This document shows, in pieces, positions 42,488-50,937 of a stretch of DNA of 56,976 nt; position 1 is the stretch's first letter; each line of letters starts with the position of its first letter. Both the position numbers and the translations under genes were made by a program. This DNA is from Gammaproteobacteria bacterium (GTDB lineage: Bacteria; Pseudomonadota; Gammaproteobacteria; Ga0077536). The notes under the pieces are model-generated. The model ran no database searches. It was not told the origin of the DNA and worked only from the letters and a program-made list of their open reading frames with translations. The stretch spans positions 1 to 56,976 of the forward strand of contig JACKNG010000010.1 in the NCBI GenBank assembly GCA_024235015.1, in the 5' to 3' direction.

Positions 42488-43759
42488 ATGGCTCCACTCG
42501 CCGACACCCTGCGTCCCGCCCGCCTGGCCGAGTTCTGCGGCCAGGCACACCTGCTCGGCGCCGGCCAGCCGCTGCGCCGCGCACTGGAGGAGGGCAAGTT
42601 GCACTCGATGGTGTTATGGGGGCCCCCCGGCACCGGCAAGACCACCCTGGCGCGCATGCTGTCGGTCAACGCCGGGGCCGAGTTCATCACCCTCTCGGCC
42701 GTGCTCGGCGGGGTCAAGGACATCCGTGCGGCGGTCGACGAGGCCGAGCGCCACCGCGCCGCCGGGCGCGCCACCGCGGTCTTCGTCGACGAAGTCCATC
42801 GTTTCAACAAGGCCCAGCAGGATGCCTTCCTGCCGCACATCGAGAACGGCACCATCACCTTCATCGGCGCCACCACCGAGAACCCGGCCTTCGAACTCAA
42901 CAACGCCCTGTTGTCGCGGGTGCGGGTGTACGCACTGCGCGCGCTCGATGCCGCGGCCCTGGTCGCGGTCATCGACCGCGCCCTGGCGGCGGTCGCCGTC
43001 GAGCGCGAGGTCAGCATGGCGCCCGAGCTGCGCCGGCGCCTGGCCGAGGTCGCCGATGGCGACGCGCGCCGCGCGCTCAACCTGCTCGAACTGGCGCTGA
43101 GCCTGGCCGAAGACGGGGTGGTCGACGCAGCCACCATGAAGCTCGCCGTCGAGGGCGCCGAGGTGCGCCGTTTCGACAAGGGCCAGGACGATTTCTACGA
43201 CCAGATCTCGGCCCTGCACAAATCGGTGCGCGGCTCCAACCCGGATGCCGCGCTGTACTGGTTCGCGCGCATGCTCGATGGCGGCTGCGACCCCACCTAC
43301 ATCGCGCGGCGGGTGCTGCGCATCGCCAGCGAGGACGTCGGCAATGCCGACCCGCGCGCGCTCGGCATCGCCATCGACGCCTGGGAGGCGTGGCGACGGC
43401 TGGGGCCGCCGGAAGGCGAGCTGGCCATCGCCCAGGCCCTCGTCTACCTCGCCTGCGCGCCCAAGAGCAACGCGGTCTACAGCGCGTTCAACCAGGCCAT
43501 GGCCGAGGTTCGCGCGCGCGGCTCCGACCCGGTGCCGGCGCACATCCGCAACGCGCCGACGGCGCTGGCCCGGGCCCAGGGCCACGGCCGTGCCTATCGC
43601 TATGACCACGACGAGGCGAACGGCTTCGCCGCCGGCCAGACCTATTTTCCCGAGGCCCTGGGTGAGCGCGTCTACTACGAGCCGGTCAACCGCGGCATGG
43701 AAATCCAGATCGGCGAAAAGCTGCGCCGCCTGCGCGGCGGCGGAGGCGGCGAGGCATGA
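42488..43759 (+). CDS. rarA: replication-associated recombination protein A
   Basis: 423 aa. AAA+ clamp-loader-like ATPase acting at stalled forks. Walker A GPPGTGKTT at residues 45-53, Walker B FVDEVHRFNKAQQDAF, sensor GATTENPAFELNNALLSR. The C-terminus contains the RarA-specific YFARMLDGG-like WFARMLDGGCDPTYIARR and YYEPVNRGMEIQIGEKL. It overlaps crcB by 4 bp. Confidence 0.96.
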   Translation: MAPLADTLRPARLAEFCGQAHLLGAGQPLRRALEEGKLHSMVLWGPPGTGKTTLARMLSVNAGAEFITLSAVLGGVKDIRAAVDEAERHRAAGRATAVFVDEVHRFNKAQQDAFLPHIENGTITFIGATTENPAFELNNALLSRVRVYALRALDAAALVAVIDRALAAVAVEREVSMAPELRRRLAEVADGDARRALNLLELALSLAEDGVVDAATMKLAVEGAEVRRFDKGQDDFYDQISALHKSVRGSNPDAALYWFARMLDGGCDPTYIARRVLRIASEDVGNADPRALGIAIDAWEAWRRLGPPEGELAIAQALVYLACAPKSNAVYSAFNQAMAEVRARGSDPVPAHIRNAPTALARAQGHGRAYRYDHDEANGFAAGQTYFPEALGERVYYEPVNRGMEIQIGEKLRRLRGGGGGEA

Positions 43760-44142
43760 TTGGCCAGGCCGGCATGCTCGCCCTGATCGCACTCGGCGGC
43801 GCGGTCGGCGCGGTGATGCGTTTCACCCTGTCGAGCGCGGCCGCGGCGCTGTTCGGCCGCGGCTTCCCCTACGGTACGCTGCTGGTCAACGTGCTCGGCT
43901 CGTGCGTCATCGGAGCGCTCTACGTACTGCTCACCGAGCGCGTGGTCGGCGGCGCCGGCTGGCGCGCCTTCGCCGTGGTCGGGCTGCTGGGTGCGCTGAC
44001 CACCTTCTCGACCTTCTCGATGGAGACCCTGCTGATGCTCGAAGCCGGTCACCTGGGGCGGGCGGCAGCCAACGTGCTGCTCAACGTCAGCCTGTGCCTG
44101 GTGGCGTGCTGGTGCGGCCTGGTTCTGGTGAGGCAATTATGA
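43756..44142 (+). CDS. crcB: fluoride ion channel CrcB/Fluc
   Basis: 128 aa, four membrane helices. Exports fluoride as a dual-topology dimer. Conserved motifs are GGAVGAVMRFTLS, GTLLVNVLGSCVIGAL and GALTTFSTFSMET. Its start overlaps the rarA stop and its end overlaps the DUF190 gene, so all are translationally coupled. No fluoride riboswitch is present in the operon. Confidence 0.95.
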   Translation: MIGQAGMLALIALGGAVGAVMRFTLSSAAAALFGRGFPYGTLLVNVLGSCVIGALYVLLTERVVGGAGWRAFAVVGLLGALTTFSTFSMETLLMLEAGHLGRAAANVLLNVSLCLVACWCGLVLVRQL

Positions 44143-44441
44143 ACATCATCGACGTCACCCTGGTGCGAGTCTATCTCGCCGAGCGCGAAGGTCATCTCGA
44201 CGAGGTGCTCGAGTGTCTGCGTACGGCCGGCGTGCACGGTTGGACGGTCTACCGCGGGGTCTCGGGCTTCGGCCAGTCTGGTAAAGTACGCGGCGCGTCA
44301 CTGGTCGATCTGTCGCTCGATCTGCCGGTGACGGTCGAATTCTTTGACATCGCGGCAAACCTCGAAGGCGTCCTCGGCGAGCTCACGCGCATCGCCGGCA
44401 AAGGTCACGTCGTGTGGTGGGCCGCGCAGACGACCGGATAA
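44139..44441 (+). CDS. DUF190 family protein
   Basis: 100 aa, small PII-like ferredoxin-fold protein. DVTLVRVYLAEREGH, LRTAGVHGWTVYRGVSGFG and LPVTVEFFDIAA match DUF190, which is commonly paired with crcB. Role in fluoride handling is only inferred. The ATG overlaps the crcB stop by 4 bp. Confidence 0.9.
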   Translation: MNIIDVTLVRVYLAEREGHLDEVLECLRTAGVHGWTVYRGVSGFGQSGKVRGASLVDLSLDLPVTVEFFDIAANLEGVLGELTRIAGKGHVVWWAAQTTG

Positions 44442-44446
44442 TCGCC

Positions 44447-45727
44447 ATGCTCGATCCGCAACTGCTGCGTAACGACGCCGCCGGGGTCGCGCGCGCGCTG
44501 GCGCGCCGCGGCTTCGAACTCGATACCGATACCCTGGGCCGCCTGGAGGGCGCGCGCAAGACGCTGCAGACCGAGACCGAGGCCCTGCAGGCCGAACGCA
44601 ACCGCCGCAGCAAGGCGATCGGTCAGGCCAAGGCGCGCGGCGAGGACATCGAGCCCGAGCGCCGCGCCGTGGCCGAACTCGGCGACCGCCTCAAGGCCAA
44701 CCAGGACGAACTCGAACGCATCCAGGGTGAGCTCGAGGCGTTCGCACTGATGTTGCCGAACCGGCCCGATGACAGCGTGCCGGACGGCGCTGGCGAGGAC
44801 GACAACGTCGAACTGCGGCGTTGGGGCACGCCGCGAAGCTTCGAGTTCGCCCCGCGCGACCACGTCGACATCGGCGCCGCGCTCGACGGCATCGATTTCG
44901 ACGCCGGCGCGCGCCTGGCCGCCGCGCGCTTCGCCGTGCTCGCCGGCGGCGTCGCGCACATGCAGCGCGCGCTGACCCAGTTCATGCTCGACACCCATAC
45001 CCGCGACCACGGTTACCGCGAGGTCTACGTGCCGTTCATGGTCAATGAGCGTGCCATGCGCGGCACCGGCCAGTTGCCGAAGTTCAAGGAGGACCTGTTC
45101 GAGATCGCCGAACAGGGCTTTTATCTCATCCCCACCGCCGAAGTGCCGGTGACCAACCTGGCCCAGGACAGTATCCGCGAAGACGACGCCATGCCGGCAC
45201 GTTTCGTCTGCCATACGCCGTGTTTCCGCAGCGAGGCCGGTTCGTACGGCAAGGACACCCGCGGCATGATCCGCCAGCACCAGTTCGAGAAGGTCGAACT
45301 GGTCCAACTGGTGCGCCCGGCCGATTCCTACGCCGCGCTCGAGGCTCTCACCGGCCATGCCGAGACCATCCTGCAGAAGCTCGGCCTGCCCTACCGGGTG
45401 GTCGCTCTGTGCGGCGCGGATCTCGGCTTCTCGGCGGCCAAGACCTACGATCTCGAGGTCTGGCTGCCGGGCCAGGACCGCTACCGTGAGATCAGTTCGT
45501 GCAGCAATTTCGAGGATTTCCAGGCGCGGCGCATGAAGGCGCGCTGGCGCAACCCCGAGACCGGCAAGCCGGAGCTGTTGCACACCTTGAACGGTTCCGG
45601 CGTGGCGGTCGGCCGCGCCCTGGTGGCCGTGCTGGAGAACTACCAGGAAGCCGACGGCAGCGTCGTCGTGCCCGAAGTGCTGCGGCCCTACATGGGGGGG
45701 CTGGAACGCCTCACGCCGCCGGCTTGA
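44447..45727 (+). CDS. serS: serine-tRNA ligase
   Basis: 426 aa. Charges tRNA-Ser (one such tRNA gene lies in the window at 48618). N-terminal coiled-coil tRNA-binding arm (about residues 28-105), motif 2 FRSEAGSYGKDTRGMIRQHQ, and motif 3 GVAVGRALVAVLENYQEADG near the C-terminus. Starts 5 bp after the DUF190 stop; the frame is open slightly further upstream. Confidence 0.97.
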   Translation: MLDPQLLRNDAAGVARALARRGFELDTDTLGRLEGARKTLQTETEALQAERNRRSKAIGQAKARGEDIEPERRAVAELGDRLKANQDELERIQGELEAFALMLPNRPDDSVPDGAGEDDNVELRRWGTPRSFEFAPRDHVDIGAALDGIDFDAGARLAAARFAVLAGGVAHMQRALTQFMLDTHTRDHGYREVYVPFMVNERAMRGTGQLPKFKEDLFEIAEQGFYLIPTAEVPVTNLAQDSIREDDAMPARFVCHTPCFRSEAGSYGKDTRGMIRQHQFEKVELVQLVRPADSYAALEALTGHAETILQKLGLPYRVVALCGADLGFSAAKTYDLEVWLPGQDRYREISSCSNFEDFQARRMKARWRNPETGKPELLHTLNGSGVAVGRALVAVLENYQEADGSVVVPEVLRPYMGGLERLTPPA

Positions 45728-45748
45728 AGCAAGCGCCGCGCGCCGCGG

Positions 45749-45931
45749 TCACACCAGCCACATCAACAGGGCGACGAAACCGGCCACCGCGAGCAGGGGC
45801 AGGATGAAGGCCTGCCAGTCGCCGGGCTGGGCATCGGGGCTGTGCTGGAGCATCTGCCGCGCCCGCGGCAGCATCAGGATGATCATCGCGCCGAGCAGGA
45901 TGGCAGAGCCGATCTTCAAGGCCATTTCCAT
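45749..45931 (-). CDS. small two-helix membrane protein
   Basis: 60 aa. Two hydrophobic segments (about residues 5-22 and 42-60) around a short soluble loop with MLQHSPDAQPGDWQ. AGGAG lies about 8 nt before ATG 45931, supporting translation. I do not recognise a characterised family; small proteins of this shape occur near serS or yccA in related genomes, but I cannot verify that here. It lies between the convergent serS and co-directional yccA-like gene. Confidence 0.65.
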   Translation of the reverse strand: MEMALKIGSAILLGAMIILMLPRARQMLQHSPDAQPGDWQAFILPLLAVAGFVALLMWLV

Positions 45932-45965
45932 CGGCTGACTCCTAGGTCGAGGTCTGGAAACGCAA

Positions 45966-45987
45966 CGGCCCCGCCGAAGCGGGGCCG
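45966..45987 (-). terminator. terminator-like hairpin after the Bax-inhibitor-like gene
   Basis: Arms CGGCCCCGC (45966-45974) and GCGGGGCCG (45979-45987), 4-nt loop (CGAA on plus, TTCG on minus), followed on the minus strand by TTGCGTTT. The UUCG-type loop and GC stem fit a terminator downstream of the gene ending at 46013, with a weak T-tract. Confidence 0.7.
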
Positions 45988-46012
45988 CGTCGTGGGGAGC
46001 CGCGGTACGGCC

Positions 46013-46678
46013 TCAGTCGTTGCTGGCGAAACCGAGCAACTGCAGCAGGCTGATGAACAGGTTGAAGATGTTCACGTACAACTGCACGGTGGCGATGATG
46101 TAGTTGTCCACGCCGCCGTTCACCATGCGGCTGGTGTCGAAGAGGATGAAGCCGCTCATGAGCATCACCATCACTGCCGACAGCGCCAGGCTCATCGCCG
46201 GTACCGCGAGGAAGATGTTCAGCAGCGCCGCGCCGAACACCACCAGAATACCGACGAAGAGGAAGCCGCCGAGGAAGCTGAAGTCGCGACGCGTGGTGAG
46301 CGCGTAGCCTGACAGGCCGAGGAAGATGACGCCGGTACCGCCGAGCGCGGTGGCGACGACCTGCGGGCCGTTGGGCAGCGACAGGTACATGCTCAGGATT
46401 GGCCCGAGCCCCAGGCCCATCAGGCCGGTGATGGCGAATACCACGCCGATGCCGGCAGCCGAATTCGCGGTGCGCGGCAGAACCAGCCACATCAGGAGCA
46501 TGGCGCCGCCGAGGGACAGCAGGTAGGTCATCGGCGGTAGTTGTAGGAACATGGAGACAGCCGCGGTCAGCGCGCTGAACAGCAGCGTCAGAGACAGCAG
46601 CATGTAGGTGTTGCGCAGCAGCTTGTTGGTCGCCAGTACGCCCGACGATACGTGCGCGTGGCTGAGGGTGTTTGCCAT
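46013..46678 (-). CDS. Bax inhibitor-1 / YccA-family membrane protein
   Basis: 221 aa, seven hydrophobic segments from residue 22 to the C-terminus. LLRNTYMLLSLTLLFSALTAAV, the mid-protein Gly-rich helices and the C-terminal TVQLYVNIFNLFISLLQLLG match the YccA/BI-1 family. In E. coli YccA inhibits FtsH on stalled translocons; that role is inferred only by family. ATG 46678 has GGAGGT about 8 nt upstream. Confidence 0.9.
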   Translation of the reverse strand: MANTLSHAHVSSGVLATNKLLRNTYMLLSLTLLFSALTAAVSMFLQLPPMTYLLSLGGAMLLMWLVLPRTANSAAGIGVVFAITGLMGLGLGPILSMYLSLPNGPQVVATALGGTGVIFLGLSGYALTTRRDFSFLGGFLFVGILVVFGAALLNIFLAVPAMSLALSAVMVMLMSGFILFDTSRMVNGGVDNYIIATVQLYVNIFNLFISLLQLLGFASND

Positions 46679-47000
46679 GATCGTTCTACCTCCGGTTCGG
46701 ATTCGATGTCGCGGCCACGCGGCTGGCAGGTGCGTGGCCACTCTCTTGGACCGTCGACGGCCCAAGGGTTCCTCCGGCCATGATAGGGGGGTGGTGGCGG
46801 ATTTCAACAGAAACCGCAGTAATTCCACGGATTTGGCCGCGCGTGCGCGGCGATCCTTACGAATGCGTAATGCCCGTGGACAAGAGGGCGTCGGCAGCCG
46901 TATATAGGCGCCGGATTCTTCACAGCGAAACGATTGCGATGAAACGCCAGGCCAGCTTCCCTTCCCGGCGCGCGCCGCGCCCGCTGGCCGGCCCGCGGTC
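46679..47000. other. 322 bp divergent intergenic region, yccA-like / mgtE
   Basis: No gene seen. It contains the yccA-like Shine-Dalgarno (46687-46692 on the complement). The AT-richer middle (46795-46935) includes the TATATA at 46901-46906 and is the likely promoter zone. I see no Mg2+-sensing riboswitch, and no Shine-Dalgarno before the mgtE ATG. Confidence 0.5.
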
Positions 47001-48326
47001 ATGAGCGAGGTCCTGCAGGACGCCACCGAGGCGCTCCCCGACGCCGCGGCGATGCTCGCCGACCCCGCGGCCGCGGCGCTGGCCCTCGAACTGTTGCCGG
47101 TGGAGCAGGCCGCGCGCCTGCTCGCCGCCACGCCCGTGGCGACCACGCGGCAGGTGTGGCAGCGCCTGTCGCCGGCCACGGTGCAGCAGTACCTGCACGA
47201 GTTGCCGCTGGCCGCGCAGGCCGAGGTGCTGGCCGCGCTCGAACCGAACCGCAGCGCGAGCCTGCTCGCATTGTTCGACGAAGAGGTACGCACGAGCCTG
47301 GTCGAGGCCCTGCCCGCCGAGGCGCGTAGACACGTCGAGCAGATCATGAGCTACCCGCCGGATTCGGCCGGCGCCCTGATGGATCCGCGGGTGATCTTCC
47401 TGCGCCGCACGACCAGCGTCGGTGCGGCCATCGACCGGGTACGCCAGCTCGCCGTCGACCCCGGTCGCGGCGGCGCCCGGCGTATGTTCTACCTGGTCGA
47501 CGGCGAGGCGCGTCTCGAAGGCGTGGTCGAACTGCAGGATCTCGTCCTCGCGCGGCCGCAGGACCATCTCGAACGCTACGCGCGGCCGGTCGAAGTATGG
47601 GCCGAGGTGGGTACCACCAAGGAACAGGTCGTGGCGATGATCGAGCAGTACGGGCTGTCCAGCCTGCCGGTACTCGACGCGGCCGGGCGCCTGGTCGGCG
47701 TGCTCAAGCACGAGACCCTGGTGGCGGCGACCCGCGCCGAGGTCTCGGCCGACCTGCAGACCATCTTCGGCGCGAGCAAGGAAGAGGGGGCCCTGTCGAG
47801 CGCGGGCTTTGCCGTGCGCAAGCGGCTGCCGTGGCTGCAGATCAACCTGGTCACTGCCTTCGTGGCGGCCAGCGTGGTCGGCGCGTTCGAAGACACCATC
47901 GCGCGCAACACCGCGCTGGCCGTGCTCCTGCCCGTGGTCGCCGGCCAGTCCGGCAACACCGGCGCGCAGGCCCTGGCCGTCGTCATCCGCGCACTCGCGT
48001 TGCACGAGATCACGGCCGTGCACTGGCGCCAGGTCGTGGCCAAGGAACTCCTGACGGGGCTGGCCAACGGTTGCGCCGTCGCCGCGACGACCGCCGCCGG
48101 CGTGTGGGTGTGGAGCCGTTCGGCCGTGCTCGCCCTGATCATCGGCCTGTCGATGGTGTTGTCGATGGTCATCGCCGGCCTGTCCGGCGCGATCATTCCC
48201 ATCCTGCTCACCCGGCTGCGCCAGGATCCCGCCCAGTCCTCCTCGATCGTGCTGACCACGGTCACCGACGTCACCGGTTTCCTGTCTTTCCTGGGTATTG
48301 CGACCCTGCTTCTCGGTGTGACGTGA
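47001..48326 (+). CDS. mgtE: magnesium transporter MgtE
   Basis: 441 aa. N-terminal helical domain (about residues 1-125), two CBS domains (about residues 130-255, with MDPRVIFLRRTTSVGAAIDR and YGLSSLPVLDAAGRLVGVL), then five membrane helices with PVVAGQSGNTGAQALAVVIR as the pore-forming motif. All parts look intact. Mg2+ gating through the CBS domains is known for the family. Unlike many relatives the start lacks a visible Shine-Dalgarno. Confidence 0.94.
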   Translation: MSEVLQDATEALPDAAAMLADPAAAALALELLPVEQAARLLAATPVATTRQVWQRLSPATVQQYLHELPLAAQAEVLAALEPNRSASLLALFDEEVRTSLVEALPAEARRHVEQIMSYPPDSAGALMDPRVIFLRRTTSVGAAIDRVRQLAVDPGRGGARRMFYLVDGEARLEGVVELQDLVLARPQDHLERYARPVEVWAEVGTTKEQVVAMIEQYGLSSLPVLDAAGRLVGVLKHETLVAATRAEVSADLQTIFGASKEEGALSSAGFAVRKRLPWLQINLVTAFVAASVVGAFEDTIARNTALAVLLPVVAGQSGNTGAQALAVVIRALALHEITAVHWRQVVAKELLTGLANGCAVAATTAAGVWVWSRSAVLALIIGLSMVLSMVIAGLSGAIIPILLTRLRQDPAQSSSIVLTTVTDVTGFLSFLGIATLLLGVT

Positions 48327-48405
48327 GCAGCGAGTCCGCGCCCAGCTCGGTTACAATCCGGCCCCGCGCGCAACGCTCGAACAGCCGGCGGCGGAACAGC
48401 GCATC

Positions 48406-48569
48406 GGAGAGGTGGCAGAGCGGTTGAATGCACCGGTCTTGAAAACCGGCGAGGGCTAACGCCCTTCGAGGGTTCGACAAACTCGCGCGAGCGAGTTTGG
48501 ACGCCGGGCGTGAGCCCGGCGCCCCGCAGGGGCGAGAAAACGCGCGTAGCGTTTTCGAGTCAATCCCTC
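48406..48569 (+). pseudogene. tRNA-Ser(UGA) interrupted in the T-loop by a four-hairpin insert
   Basis: Positions 48406-48477 are identical for 72 nt to the intact tRNA-Ser at 48618-48689, including anticodon TGA (48440-48442) and the long variable arm. The sequence then breaks in the T-loop after GGTTCGA. After an insert of 84-85 nt, AATCCCTC (48562-48569) restores the 3' half of the T-arm, but the 3' acceptor strand that should pair with GGAGAGG is missing. It should not give a normal tRNA unless processed in an unknown way. Confidence 0.85.
48478..48556 (+). repeat. array of four consecutive perfect hairpins inside the tRNA-Ser copy
   Basis: Hairpin 1: CAAACTCGC/GCGAGTTTG, loop GCGA (48478-48499). 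Hairpin 2: CGCCGGGC/GCCCGGCG, loop GTGA (48502-48521). Hairpin 3: GCCCC/GGGGC, loop GCA (48521-48533, sharing one base with hairpin 2). Hairpin 4: GAAAACGC/GCGTTTTC, loop GCGTA (48536-48556). All stems are perfect; loops 1 and 2 fit GNRA. I know of no named element with this structure. Confidence 0.9.
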
Positions 48570-48617
48570 CCGATGAGCGGTGCTGGTGGACGGGCGCGTG
48601 AGGCGCCAAGGATCATT

Positions 48618-48707
48618 GGAGAGGTGGCAGAGCGGTTGAATGCACCGGTCTTGAAAACCGGCGAGGGCTAACGCCCTTCGAGGGTTCGAATCCCTCTCTC
48701 TCCGCCA
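48618..48707 (+). tRNA. tRNA-Ser(UGA)
   Basis: Complete class II tRNA including encoded CCA (48705-48707). Acceptor GGAGAGG pairs with TCTCTCC plus discriminator G; anticodon stem CCGGT/ACCGG with loop CTTGAAA gives anticodon TGA at 48652-48654; long variable arm CGAGGGC-TAAC-GCCCTTCG; T-arm GAGGG-TTCGAAT-CCCTC. It lies 212 bp after the start of the broken copy. Confidence 0.97.
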
Positions 48708-48739
48708 AAATCTATTTGAAATCAAAAAGCTGGAGTACA

Positions 48740-48769
48740 AGCCGAACCCTCGGTACGGCTCCGGTTTTT
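48740..48769 (+). terminator. possible terminator after tRNA-Ser
   Basis: AGCCG (48740-48744) and CGGCT (48756-48760) form a short stem, followed by CCGG and TTTTT to 48769. The stem is only 5 bp with an 11-nt loop, so this is tentative. Confidence 0.4.
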
Positions 48770-49170
48770 CGTTGTCAATGCCAGATCATTCAGCGAGTTA
48801 GTGCGTGCCTCGGCACGGATTGGTCGCAATTTGGGCGCTCGGTTAGACACGATCCTCCCTGTCGTGCGCACACCTGTTCGGATACTTGTCGTGATTGCCT
48901 CGCGGTCGGAAAGCCGATCGACTTGGTGAAGCGAGGTCTTCGCTGATCCGGTGGAGGCGCAAGATTTCCGTCGTCTACTACTGGGCCAAGCCCCGCTACT
49001 GCTCCTGGCCGCGAAAATCTAATTGGCGCTGCCATTCAGGCATCCGAGTTTTGTGGTGCTGCCGTTCGCGACGCTTTTTGCCTTGAGCGTCGCGGTCACG
49101 GCGAGCACGTTCAGGAAGTACATGTAGGGATAGTCACTTGGCCTGATACCCTTAGCCGCAGGACGACTTC
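48770..49170. other. gene-poor stretch between tRNA-Ser and the transposase
   Basis: About 400 bp with lower GC than the DNA to its left and no convincing coding region on either strand. Short open frames lack Shine-Dalgarno sites and homology I can recognise. It is likely the upstream end (ter side) of the IS91-type element, or debris from earlier insertions at the tRNA. Confidence 0.5.
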
Positions 49171-50930
49171 GCAAGGATGCGATCATGTTGCGGTTACCGG
49201 CTGGCAGGGAAGCCAGTTCGGGTGTCGGCGCGCTGGCGTATGTGCGCCACCGCCCGGAGCGCACCCTCCTTTATCAACTTGTTGAGGAATACAACCCCGC
49301 GTTCAAAGCGCATCAGGCGGCGCAGGGCAATCCCCTGCCGGGATATGTGGAGCAGGAATTCGAAGGCTACCTCGAGTGCGGGCGTCTCGAGCACGGGTTT
49401 CTGCGGATCCGCTGCGATACCTGTCATGCCGAGCGCCTGGTCGCGTTCAGTTGCAAACGGCGCGGCTTTTGTCCCAGCTGCGGCGCGCGGCGCATGGCGG
49501 AGAGCGCCGCGCTGCTGGTCGACGAGGTGTTCCCGGAACAGCCGGTACGCCAGTGGGTGCTGAGCGTCCCGTTTCCATTGCGCTTCCTGTTCGCGAGCCG
49601 CCCTGAGGTCATGGGCCAGGTGCTCGGAATCGTCTACCGCTGCATCGCCACACACCTGATTAAGAAGGCGGGGTTCTCACGAAAATCGGCCCAGGCCGGC
49701 GCGGTCACTTTGATTCAGCGGTTCGGCAGCGCCCTGAACCTCAACGTCCACTTTCACATGCTGTTCCTCGACGGGGTGTACGCCGAGTGTCCCGACGGCT
49801 CGCTGCGCTTCCGCTGGGTCAGGGCACCGACCAGCGCCGAGCTTGTCCGATTGACGCATACTTTGGCGAAGCGTATCGGCCGTTACCTCGAACGCCAGAG
49901 CTTGCTGGAGTGCGATGCGGAGAACAGCTACTTGGCTGGCGACGCGCTCGAGGTCGGGGCGATGGCGCAGCTCCTGGGTTCGTCGATCACCTACCGCATT
50001 GCCGTCGGGCCGCAACAAGGCCGCAAGGTATTCACACTACAGACGCTGCCGGCCAGTGACGAGCCCTTCGATAACGGCGTCGGCAAGGTGGCGGGATTTT
50101 CCCTGCACGCGGGCGTGTCGGCCCGCGCGGATCAACGCCAGAAGCTCGAACGGCTCTGCCGGTACATCAGTCGGCCTGCCATCTCAGAAAAACGCCTGTC
50201 GCTAACGCCGAATGGCAATGTTCGTTATCAGCTGAAGACGCCGTACCGCGACGGCACGACGCACGTCATCTTCGAGCCACTGGATTTCATCGCGCGGCTG
50301 GCGGCCTTGGTGCCGAAACCGCGGGTCAACCTGACGCGCTTCCACGGTGTATTCGCGCCCAACAGCGGATATCGCGCGCGGGTAACACCGGCGAAGCGGG
50401 GCAGGGGAGGTCGGCATGCCCCGACCACGGACCCGGAGGGGCGGACACCGACCGAACGCCGCGCTGCGATGACCTGGGCACAGCGCCTGAAGCGGGTGTT
50501 CGGGATCGACATCGAGACCTGCGTGGCCTGCGGCGGGGCGATGCGGATCATTGCGTGCATCGAGGACGCAGATGTCATCGAGAAGATCCTCGGCCACCTG
50601 GATGCGCAAGGGGCTGAATGCGAAGCCACCCGGCGGCCGCCGAGTCGAGCGCCACCGCGGCGGGGGGCTGTTTGAGCTCTTTGACGAGACGGGGTGACCC
50701 CCGGATGACCTGGATTGGGCTGTGGCGTCAGCAAGCACGGCCATGGCGGCGGCTGGCCGGGACACAGGCGGGGAGGGGTAAGGCGCGCCGGCAAGGGAGT
50801 CATTGGAAAGAATTCGCGGGTGTGACACCGATCCGCACACTGATGTGTAAGCAGGCGCGGGCGGCCGACGGCGGGTGCCGACGCCGATCAAGCAGGGCTA
50901 CGCGCTGTCGACCCACCGAAAAGACGATTT
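49140..50930 (+). mobile_element. IS91/ISCR-type rolling-circle insertion sequence (limits approximate)
   Basis: Contains one complete transposase gene and no terminal inverted repeats, as expected for this family. The 3' side holds small palindromes, for example GGTGTGACACC at 50819-50829, which could belong to the replication origin end, but I cannot fix the ends. Composition changes sharply just to the right (about 50930). Confidence 0.65.
49185..50675 (+). CDS. IS91-family transposase (HUH endonuclease)
   Basis: 496 aa. N-terminal zinc-binding region with IRCDTCHAERLVAFSC and FCPSCGARRM (about residues 75-105), HUH motif in LNLNVHFHMLFLDGVY (core HFH), then CRYISRPAISEKRLS and TRFHGVFAPNS, all typical of IS91/ISCR transposases. 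The C-terminal CVACGGAMRIIACIED is another family Cys pair. It starts with ATG 49185 with AAGGA at 49173-49177. The frame is intact, so the element may be active. Such transposases move adjacent DNA by one-ended rolling-circle transfer. Confidence 0.92.
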   Translation: MLRLPAGREASSGVGALAYVRHRPERTLLYQLVEEYNPAFKAHQAAQGNPLPGYVEQEFEGYLECGRLEHGFLRIRCDTCHAERLVAFSCKRRGFCPSCGARRMAESAALLVDEVFPEQPVRQWVLSVPFPLRFLFASRPEVMGQVLGIVYRCIATHLIKKAGFSRKSAQAGAVTLIQRFGSALNLNVHFHMLFLDGVYAECPDGSLRFRWVRAPTSAELVRLTHTLAKRIGRYLERQSLLECDAENSYLAGDALEVGAMAQLLGSSITYRIAVGPQQGRKVFTLQTLPASDEPFDNGVGKVAGFSLHAGVSARADQRQKLERLCRYISRPAISEKRLSLTPNGNVRYQLKTPYRDGTTHVIFEPLDFIARLAALVPKPRVNLTRFHGVFAPNSGYRARVTPAKRGRGGRHAPTTDPEGRTPTERRAAMTWAQRLKRVFGIDIETCVACGGAMRIIACIEDADVIEKILGHLDAQGAECEATRRPPSRAPPRRGAV

Positions 50931-50937
50931 ATGCTGC
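50676..50937. other. IS end and composition breakpoint
   Basis: No gene seen. GC-rich sequence like the transposase continues to about 50925 and then changes abruptly to AT-richer sequence, which begins with the truncated TetR gene. The breakpoint is sharp to within about 15 bp by eye. Confidence 0.7.

Noticed and set aside
39314..42604. Very long minus-strand open frame (about 1,100 codons) opposite ftsK and lolA
   Set aside because: Its product is low-complexity, His/Arg/Val-rich antisense translation; ftsK and lolA on the plus strand have all family motifs. Long antisense frames are expected at this GC content.
43900..44150. Possible fluoride riboswitch near crcB
   Set aside because: crcB is translationally coupled inside an operon with rarA; there is no leader in which a riboswitch could lie.
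44430..44447. GATAAT-like -10 just before serS
   Set aside because: It is formed by the TAA stop of the DUF190 gene and the following bases; serS is in an operon.
48271..48740. Two short minus-strand open frames sharing a 20-residue stretch
   Set aside because: The shared peptide is the translation of the duplicated tRNA-Ser sequence, not a protein repeat.
49019..49264. Minus-strand open frame upstream of the transposase
   Set aside because: No Shine-Dalgarno, no family resemblance, and it runs into the transposase gene antisense.
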